NCBI RefSeq assembly: GCF_000308295.2
Contig: NZ_HG326652.1
Location: 932,392 to 996,391, forward strand
Direction: 5' to 3'
Source of the DNA: Afipia birgiae 34632
GTDB taxonomy: Bacteria > Pseudomonadota > Alphaproteobacteria > Rhizobiales > Xanthobacteraceae
DNA length: 64,000 nucleotides
Made by a program: the position numbers and the translations under genes. Positions within the stretch are counted from its first letter, which is position 1. Each line of letters opens with the position of its first letter. Under the pieces are notes generated by a model. The model did no database searches and was not told the DNA's origin. It saw nothing but the letters and a program-made list of their open reading frames with translations. Of the stretch, positions 58,266 to 64,000 are shown piece after piece.

Positions 58266-60557
58266 GTGCAGTCATGGCACTTCGCAAGCGATGACTATCC
58301 ATCCACGCTGCGCGAAACCGCGTGGCGGGCTGCGATCGAGCGCGCCGGGCTGTCTACGGAAATCGGCCCGGATGAGCTGCGGGCTTATTCCCATCATCGT
58401 CTTTCGCCGCTCGGCGGATCATTTTCGGTGGTCGCCGCCAGATCACAGCGTTTCCATTCGCTCGGGCAGGGCGACGGCGCGATGCTCGTCGTCCTTCATC
58501 TTGAAGGCAAAGGCCTCCTCAATAACGATCAGCAGGCCCACGCGTTGGCGGTCGGAGATTTCGCCATTTTTCCCGAGGGCGTGGATTTCGATCTTGTTTG
58601 CGACGGGCCGTTCCGCCAGGTCTGGCTGCGTCTGCCGAGCGTTGCGTTCAGCCGGCGGATGCTGCCGCCTCAAGCCTTCAGGGTGCGCCCGATCGCGGGC
58701 GATAGCGGATTAGGCCACGTGCTGTCGCAGCTTTTGCGCTCAGTCTCGGATTCCCTGCAGGAACTGGATGACGATGAGCTATCGGCGATCGAGATCGCGA
58801 TCTCCGATCTGATTGTTGCCACGTTCAATCGGCAGGGCGACGGCGGGACCTCGTCAAATCAAGCGACGATCCTTCATCGCATCTGTCAGTTCATCGAGAC
58901 GCGGCTGGGCGACACTAATCTAAGCCTTGCCGAAGTCGCGCGGGCGCAGCGTGTCTCTCCGCGCTATCTTCAGAAACTGTTCGAGTCGGCGGACGGTAAT
59001 TTCACGCGCTATATCCGCGAGCGGCGTCTTGAGCGCTGCCGCGCCGAGCTTGCCAAATCTGATGACGATGCCACGTCGGTGTCAAGCATCGCCTTTCGTT
59101 GGGGATTTACCGACGCTGCGCATTTCAGCCGCGTGTTTCGCGACAAGTATGGGATGTCGCCGCGCGACTATCGCCTCAACATCCGCAAGATCGAGAGTAG
59201 CGCAGCGGAGGCTTTGCATCGTGGCCGGCCGCCGCGCGCGTCGGAAAGCAGTAAGGCGGAGGCGCCGCCGCTGGTTGCATCCGATGGATCGGTGGCGGTG
59301 GAGGCGGGCAGCCAGACCCACTACATTCCGGCCAACGCCAAGACGGTGCATTGGGGCTATTTCAGCCAAAACCTGGCGCCGGTTGCAGTGGTCAACTCCG
59401 GCGATACGGTAACAGTCGAGACGTTGACCCAGCATGCCTCAGACGATCTTGAGAAGATGGTCGTCGGCGATCCCGGTGCGGAAAGTGTTTTCCGTTGGAC
59501 CAAGGACGACAAGGCCGTGGACCGGCGCGGCGCCGGTCCGATGGATGCCTCGATCTACGGGCGCGGAGCGGGCGAGGGGTTTGGCGTCCACATCATGACC
59601 GGGCCTATCGCGGTCATGGGGGCGATGCCCGGCGATGTGGTCGAGATCGGCATTCGCGACATCCTGCCCCGGCGCAGCGCAAATCCTGATTTCGCCGGTC
59701 GCTGCTTTGGCTCCAACGCCGCTGCATGGTGGGGGCTGCACTATCAGGAACTCATGACCGAGCCCAAGCAGCGTGAGGTCGTAACCATCTACGAGTGCAT
59801 GCTCGACGCCGCACCGCCGTTCGCCAAGGCGCTCTACAGTTTCCGCTGGACGCCGCAGACGGATCCGTTCGGTCGGGTGCATCCGACCATCGACTATCCG
59901 GGTATCCCGGTGGACCATGCGACGATCGACAAGGTTCACGGCATTCTCGATGGTGTCACTATTCCGCTGCGCCCGCATTTCGGCGTGATCGGCTGTGCGC
60001 CGCGCGAGGCGGGGCTGATCGATTCCGTGCCGCCAGCCTACTTCGGCGGCAATCTCGACAACTGGCGGATGGCCAAGGGCGCGAAGGTTTTTCTGCCGGT
60101 TTCGGTACCGGGCGCGCTGATTTCGGTTGGCGACCCGCATGCGACGCAGGGCGATTCCGAACTCAACGGCACCGCGATCGAATGTTCGCTCACCGGCGTG
60201 TTCGACATCGTGCTGCACAAGAAGGCCCGCCTTGGCGGAAGTCCATTGGCCGACCTCGCTTATCCGCTGATCGAGACCGAGACCGAATGGATACTGTTCG
60301 GCTTCAGCCACCCCGATTACCTGGCTGAATTGGGTGCGAAGGCACAGAGCGCCGTTTACCGTTCGTCGTCGCTTGATCTTGCGATGAAGGACGCCTTCCG
60401 GAAGGTTCGGCGCTTCCTGATGGTGACCCGCGGCTTGTCTGAAGACGAGGCGATCACCTTGATCTCGGTGGCGGTCGATTTCGGCGTCTCGCAGGTGGTT
60501 GACGGCAACTGGGCGGTGCACGCCATCCTTCCCAAGAGCTTGTTCGGGCCGGGGTAG
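58266..60557 (+). CDS. AraC-type regulator fused to an acetamidase/formamidase domain
   Basis: One uninterrupted frame encodes 763 residues. Residues about 1-200 are an AraC sensor domain (LAVGDFAIFPEGVDFDLV near residue 96). Residues about 205-303 are the AraC DNA-binding domain with both helix-turn-helices (SLAEVARAQRVSPRYLQKLF and SIAFRWGFTDAAHFSRVF, then YGMSPRDYR). A Pro/Ala/Ser-rich linker (about 304-347) leads to a full FmdA-like domain with VHIMTGPIAVMGAMPGDVVE, PPAYFGGNLDNWR and GDPHATQGDSELNGTAIE at 622-639. GTG 58266 follows GGAGGAG; the frame continues upstream across the fmdA terminator, which is rejected. It may regulate, and act on or sense, small amides. Confidence 0.85.
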   Translation: MQSWHFASDDYPSTLRETAWRAAIERAGLSTEIGPDELRAYSHHRLSPLGGSFSVVAARSQRFHSLGQGDGAMLVVLHLEGKGLLNNDQQAHALAVGDFAIFPEGVDFDLVCDGPFRQVWLRLPSVAFSRRMLPPQAFRVRPIAGDSGLGHVLSQLLRSVSDSLQELDDDELSAIEIAISDLIVATFNRQGDGGTSSNQATILHRICQFIETRLGDTNLSLAEVARAQRVSPRYLQKLFESADGNFTRYIRERRLERCRAELAKSDDDATSVSSIAFRWGFTDAAHFSRVFRDKYGMSPRDYRLNIRKIESSAAEALHRGRPPRASESSKAEAPPLVASDGSVAVEAGSQTHYIPANAKTVHWGYFSQNLAPVAVVNSGDTVTVETLTQHASDDLEKMVVGDPGAESVFRWTKDDKAVDRRGAGPMDASIYGRGAGEGFGVHIMTGPIAVMGAMPGDVVEIGIRDILPRRSANPDFAGRCFGSNAAAWWGLHYQELMTEPKQREVVTIYECMLDAAPPFAKALYSFRWTPQTDPFGRVHPTIDYPGIPVDHATIDKVHGILDGVTIPLRPHFGVIGCAPREAGLIDSVPPAYFGGNLDNWRMAKGAKVFLPVSVPGALISVGDPHATQGDSELNGTAIECSLTGVFDIVLHKKARLGGSPLADLAYPLIETETEWILFGFSHPDYLAELGAKAQSAVYRSSSLDLAMKDAFRKVRRFLMVTRGLSEDEAITLISVAVDFGVSQVVDGNWAVHAILPKSLFGPG

Positions 60558-60594
60558 CGGGCCGCCACTCGGTTCTCATCGCCAACCGGGCGTG

Positions 60595-60662
60595 CGCGGC
60601 ATCGTTGCCGCGGCGCAACGGATGTTGCGCGTCTACAACACTTCGTGAACATTTAACCGTCG
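60595..60662. repeat. 68-bp double-hairpin repeat, copy 2
   Basis: Direct repeat of 55802-55869 with two differences. Here the second stem is fully paired (GCGCAAC-GGAT-GTTGCGC). It starts 38 bp after the fusion gene stop and lies 160 bp before ilvD. The sequence after the repeat does not match the Lys/Ala-rich remnant behind copy 1. Confidence 0.88.
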
Positions 60663-60821
60663 CCCCAGCAAGCGCTTGCGCGCGCCGCGATTTAGCCACA
60701 CGCCTCCATGAGATCATTGTTCGTAGGCTAAACGCCACGGCCTTTGCGAAGGTGTTGGAAAAACCTCCCATTTTCAGGGGTTTTCTGGATCTCACGGAGT
60801 GGCCGCGGGACAGGGTTCACG

Positions 60822-62546
60822 ATGGACGCGAAGAGCAACATCAAGGCGCGACTCCCGAGCCGTCACGTGACGGAAGGACCGGCGCGTGCGCCCCATCGCT
60901 CCTACCTCTACGCCATGGGCCTCACCACCGAGCAGATCCACCAGCCGTTCGTCGGCGTGGCGTCCTGCTGGAATGAAGCTGCTCCCTGCAATATCTCCCT
61001 GATGCGCCAGGCGCAGGCCGCCAAAAAGGGCGTTGCCGCCGCCAGCGGCACCCCGCGCGAGTTCTGCACCATCACCGTCACGGACGGCATCGCCATGGGC
61101 CATGACGGCATGCGGTCGTCGCTTCCGTCGCGCGAAACCATTGCGGATTCAGTGGAATTGACCGTCCGCGGCCATGCCTACGACGCCCTGATCGGGCTCG
61201 CGGGCTGCGACAAGTCATTGCCCGGCATGATGATGGCCATGCTGCGCCTCAACGTGCCTTCGATTTTCATCTACGGCGGGTCGATCCTGCCCGGCAACTT
61301 CCGCGGCCAGCAGGTCACCGTCCAGGACATGTTCGAGGCGGTCGGCAAGCATTCGGTCGGCGAGATGTCCGACGAGGATCTGGACGAAATCGAGCGGGTG
61401 GCGTGCCCATCGGCGGGCGCCTGCGGTGCCCAGTTTACCGCCAACACCATGGCGACCGTGTCCGAGGCCATCGGCCTTGCCCTGCCGTACTCGGCCGGCG
61501 CACCGGCGCCCTACGAAATCCGCGACGCCTTTTGCATGGCGGCCGGCGAGAAGATCATGGAATTGATCGCGCTGAACATCCGTCCGCGCGACATCGTCAC
61601 CCGTAAGTCATTGGAAAATGCCGCCGCCGTGGTGGCTGCGTCGGGCGGCTCGACCAATGCTGCGTTGCATCTGCCGGCCATGGCGCACGAATGCGGAATT
61701 GAATTCGATCTTTTCGACGTTGCCGAAATCTTCAAAAAGACACCGTATATCGCGGATTTGAAGCCGGGCGGTCGTTATGTCGCCAAAGATATGTTCGAGG
61801 CTGGTGGAATACCGCTTCTGATGAAGACGCTCTTGGACAACGGTTACTTGCACGGCGACTGCATGACGGTCACCGGGCGCACAATCGCCGAAAACCTCAA
61901 GAGCGTGAAATGGAATCCTCATCAGGATGTAGTGCGTCCTGCCGATAATCCGATCACCGTGACTGGTGGCGTGGTCGGCATGAAAGGTAATCTCGCGCCG
62001 GACGGTGCGATCGTGAAAGTCGCTGGAATGTCGGTGCTGAAGTTCACGGGACCCGCGCGTTGCTTCGATTGCGAAGAAGACGCGTTCGAATCTGTGAACA
62101 AGAAGACCTACAAGGAAGGCGAAGTTCTCGTGATCCGCTACGAGGGCCCCAAGGGCGGCCCCGGCATGCGCGAAATGCTTCAGACCACCGCCGCTCTCAC
62201 CGGCCAGGGCATGGGCGGCAAGGTTGCTCTCATCACAGACGGACGCTTTTCGGGAGCTACTCGCGGCTTCTGCGTCGGCCATGTTGGACCGGAGGCTGCG
62301 GTCGGCGGCCCGATTGGCCTGATCCGGGACGGCGACATTATTGAACTCGACGCGGTCAACGGCACGCTTAGCGTCAAGCTGACGGATGCCGAACTAGCCG
62401 AGCGCAGGAAGGCCTGGAAGCCGCGTGAAACCAAGGTCGGCTCCGGCGTACTCTGGAAATATGCCCAGCAGGTAGGTCCGGCGGTCAAGGGTGCCGTCAC
62501 CCATCCCGGTGGATCGGCTGAGAAGGTTTGTTATGCGGACATCTGA
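60822..62546 (+). CDS. ilvD: Dihydroxy-acid dehydratase
   Basis: IlvD dehydrates 2,3-dihydroxy-3-methylvalerate and -isovalerate in isoleucine and valine synthesis. The 574-residue protein has iron-sulfur ligand candidates Cys49 ([11 protein letters not shown]), Cys129 ([15 protein letters not shown]) and Cys201 ([17 protein letters not shown]), plus [19 protein letters not shown] near the C-terminus. ATG 60822 has a weak ribosome site (CAGGG). The last 14 bp overlap the next gene. It is of the longer, Cys-rich [2Fe-2S] IlvD/EDD type; sugar-acid dehydratases are related, but the length and motifs fit IlvD. Confidence 0.92.
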   Translation: MDAKSNIKARLPSRHVTEGPARAPHRSYLYAMGLTTEQIHQPFVGVASCWNEAAPCNISLMRQAQAAKKGVAAASGTPREFCTITVTDGIAMGHDGMRSSLPSRETIADSVELTVRGHAYDALIGLAGCDKSLPGMMMAMLRLNVPSIFIYGGSILPGNFRGQQVTVQDMFEAVGKHSVGEMSDEDLDEIERVACPSAGACGAQFTANTMATVSEAIGLALPYSAGAPAPYEIRDAFCMAAGEKIMELIALNIRPRDIVTRKSLENAAAVVAASGGSTNAALHLPAMAHECGIEFDLFDVAEIFKKTPYIADLKPGGRYVAKDMFEAGGIPLLMKTLLDNGYLHGDCMTVTGRTIAENLKSVKWNPHQDVVRPADNPITVTGGVVGMKGNLAPDGAIVKVAGMSVLKFTGPARCFDCEEDAFESVNKKTYKEGEVLVIRYEGPKGGPGMREMLQTTAALTGQGMGGKVALITDGRFSGATRGFCVGHVGPEAAVGGPIGLIRDGDIIELDAVNGTLSVKLTDAELAERRKAWKPRETKVGSGVLWKYAQQVGPAVKGAVTHPGGSAEKVCYADI

Positions 62547-63360
62547 ACGCATAGGCCTTGCCGCAGTCCTGACGGCCGCATTCTTTGCGGCCGGTCGGGG
62601 CGTTGCCTTCGAGGGCACGTCGCCGGGCGGGCAGGAGGCTGCATTGCCGATGGTGGCCGCGCCCACCGGCGTCCCCGTTCTGAAGAAGCCAGTTCCTCCT
62701 GCGGATATCCCGCAGGCGGCGGCGTCGCTGACCGCGCTGCAATATGCCGCCGAGGGTGGCCATCCGGTGGCGCAGTGGAGGCTCGGCCGCATGTACGCCA
62801 AGGGCGATGGCGTGGCGCAGGACGATCTGCGCGCCTATGACTACTTCAGCAAGATCGCGAACGCCCACGCGGAAGACAGCCCGTCTGCGCCGCAGGCGGC
62901 CATCGTCGCCAATGCCTTTGTGGCGCTGGGACGATATTACGTCTCCGGCATTCCGAATTCGCGCGTGAAGGCCGATCCGGAGCGGGCGCGGGAAATGTTC
63001 TCCTACGCCGCGTCGTATTTCGGCAATGCCGAAGCCCAGTACAATCTGGCGCGGATGTATCTCGACGGCGTCGGCATGCCGCGCGATGTCAAGTACGGCA
63101 TTCGCTGGCTTGGGCTGGCGGCACGCAAGGGCCAGCATCAGGCGCAGGCGCAGCTCGGCCTGATGCTGTTCAACGGTGACCGCCTGCAGCGTCAGGCCGC
63201 CCGCGGCCTGATGTGGCTGACACTGGCGCAGGATAGCGCCGGGCCGGACGAGACGTGGATCAAGGACAGCTACAAGACGGCAATGGCCAAGGCGTCCGAG
63301 GACGACCGGGCGATGGCGCTGCAGATGCTGGAGCGCTGGGTTCAGGGCCGCCGGGACTGA
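62533..63360 (+). CDS. Secreted Sel1-repeat protein
   Basis: The 275-residue protein has a signal peptide to about residue 26 ([20 protein letters not shown]) and then Sel1-like helical repeats, for example [40 protein letters not shown] and [16 protein letters not shown]. Sel1 repeats are protein-interaction scaffolds; a periplasmic role is inferred. ATG 62533 lies inside the ilvD 3' end with GAGAAGG upstream, so it is probably co-translated with ilvD, though no functional tie is known. Confidence 0.88.
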   Translation: MRTSERIGLAAVLTAAFFAAGRGVAFEGTSPGGQEAALPMVAAPTGVPVLKKPVPPADIPQAAASLTALQYAAEGGHPVAQWRLGRMYAKGDGVAQDDLRAYDYFSKIANAHAEDSPSAPQAAIVANAFVALGRYYVSGIPNSRVKADPERAREMFSYAASYFGNAEAQYNLARMYLDGVGMPRDVKYGIRWLGLAARKGQHQAQAQLGLMLFNGDRLQRQAARGLMWLTLAQDSAGPDETWIKDSYKTAMAKASEDDRAMALQMLERWVQGRRD

Positions 63361-63427
63361 GATTTGTCATTCCGGACACAGCGCTCTTTGCGCGATGATC
63401 CGGAGTTCATCGGAAACAGCCACAGGA

Positions 63428-63465
63428 TTCCGGGTTCGCTCGCCAGCGCTCCTCGCGCCCCGGAA
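63428..63465. repeat. Intergenic palindromic repeat
   Basis: TTCCGGG (63428-63434) and CCCGGAA (63459-63465) flank a loop rich in CGCTCG/CTCGCG. From memory this type of CCGGGTTCGCTCGC-type palindrome is frequent between genes in Bradyrhizobium-like genomes. It lies between the convergent Sel1 and xthA genes and may act as a terminator. Confidence 0.45.
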
Positions 63466-63474
63466 CGGTCTCCG

Positions 63475-64000
63475 TCAATTCAGATCCAGGTCAACCCACA
63501 CCGGAACGTGATCTGACGCCTTTTCCCATCCCCGGACGTGACGATCGATGCCGGCGTCGCGCAGCCGGTCGCTGGCCTGTGGCGACAGCAGCAGGTGGTC
63601 GATCCGGATGCCGTTATTCTTCGGCCAGGCTCCGGCCTGATAATCCCAGAACGTGTACTGCCCGGGCTGATCGGAAACGGCGCGGATCGCATCGGTCAGA
63701 CCGAGGTTGAGCAGGGCGCGGTAGTGCTCACGCGTCTTCGGCAGGAACAGTGCGTCGTTGGCCCAGGCCGCCGGATTGTAAACGTCGCCGTTGGCGGGAA
63801 TGACGTTGAAGTCGCCCGCCAGCACCAGCGGCTGTTCGCCTTTCAAGCGCTCCTTCGAGTACTCAAGAAGGCGTTCCATCCATTTGATTTTATATGGATA
63901 TTTTTCCGTCTCGGGCGGGTTTCCATTGGGCAGATAGAGGCACGCAATCCGCAGTGAGCCGTTCGGATACGACACCACGCCCTCGAGGAAGCGGGCGTGC
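63475..64000 (-). CDS. xthA: Exodeoxyribonuclease III (partial, 5' end outside window)
   Basis: XthA is an AP endonuclease and 3'-5' exonuclease of base-excision repair. The visible 175 C-terminal codons belong to the endonuclease/exonuclease/phosphatase fold, with LVLAGDFNVIPANGDVYNP, YTFWDYQAGAWPKNNGIRID and the catalytic HLLLSPQ and SDHVPVWVDL. The gene runs off the right edge of the window, so the start is not seen. The C-terminus is complete. Confidence 0.93.
   Translation of the reverse strand, partial: HARFLEGVVSYPNGSLRIACLYLPNGNPPETEKYPYKIKWMERLLEYSKERLKGEQPLVLAGDFNVIPANGDVYNPAAWANDALFLPKTREHYRALLNLGLTDAIRAVSDQPGQYTFWDYQAGAWPKNNGIRIDHLLLSPQASDRLRDAGIDRHVRGWEKASDHVPVWVDLDLN

Noticed and set aside
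60730-60800. ilvD attenuator with a branched-chain leader peptide
   Set aside because: AAAACC and GGTTTT can pair, but I found no leader frame rich in Leu, Ile or Val and no terminator-like T-run.

Overview
The window is a high-GC alphaproteobacterial chromosome segment. Gene content and order point to the Bradyrhizobium / Rhodopseudomonas / Afipia / Nitrobacter family: an rpsB-to-lpxB envelope cluster using LpxI, a lipoyl-domain-carrying PDH E1-beta, a GTTC-N7-GTTC LexA box, an XapX/acetamidase locus, and an intergenic repeat typical of that family. The family assignment rests on recalled gene order and motifs, not on a search. I found no rRNA, tRNA, CRISPR array or replication origin.

Layout. 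Positions 1-15.3 kb hold a dense plus-strand block: rpsB-tsf-pyrH-frr-uppS-cdsA-dxr-rseP-bamA-lpxD-fabZ-lpxA-lpxI-lpxB. It links translation, nucleotide supply, isoprenoid carrier, phospholipid, outer-membrane assembly and lipid A synthesis, and ends at a perfect bidirectional terminator. Next come gltA and gltX (minus), glnS and comEC (plus), then a minus-strand run read as ppiD-trpD-trpC-moaC-moeA-lexA, with an SOS box before lexA. From 29.3 kb lie tpiA, secG, pyrG, a SAM methyltransferase, a two-component pair, a small zinc-finger/HTH gene with paired palindromic operators, a membrane-anchored ClpP-like protein, a secreted PAAR-like protein, NIPSNAP and VOC proteins, kdsA, an MFS carrier, queF and eno. 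From 42.4 to 50.8 kb lie a CoA-transferase, an FMN reductase, a FtsB/DivIC-type gene, and the pyruvate dehydrogenase genes pdhA-pdhB-pdhC, two small membrane proteins and lpdA.

The accessory-looking part is 50.8-60.7 kb: an outer-membrane barrel protein, a 132-bp diverged copy of the 3' end of lpdA, an IS3-family element without an obvious target duplication, a hybrid histidine kinase with a duplicated PAS domain, a GlsB-type membrane protein and a broken Lys/Ala-rich gene. It ends with a compact locus of two XapX membrane proteins, an acetamidase/formamidase, and a protein fusing an AraC-type regulator to a second acetamidase/formamidase domain. Near-identical 68-bp double-hairpin repeats bracket this last part. 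The final 3 kb return to core genes: ilvD, a Sel1-repeat protein and a partial xthA.

The most unusual item is the XapX-XapX-FmdA / AraC::FmdA locus. A plausible but unproven reading is small-amide uptake and hydrolysis with a regulator that carries its own amidase-fold domain.
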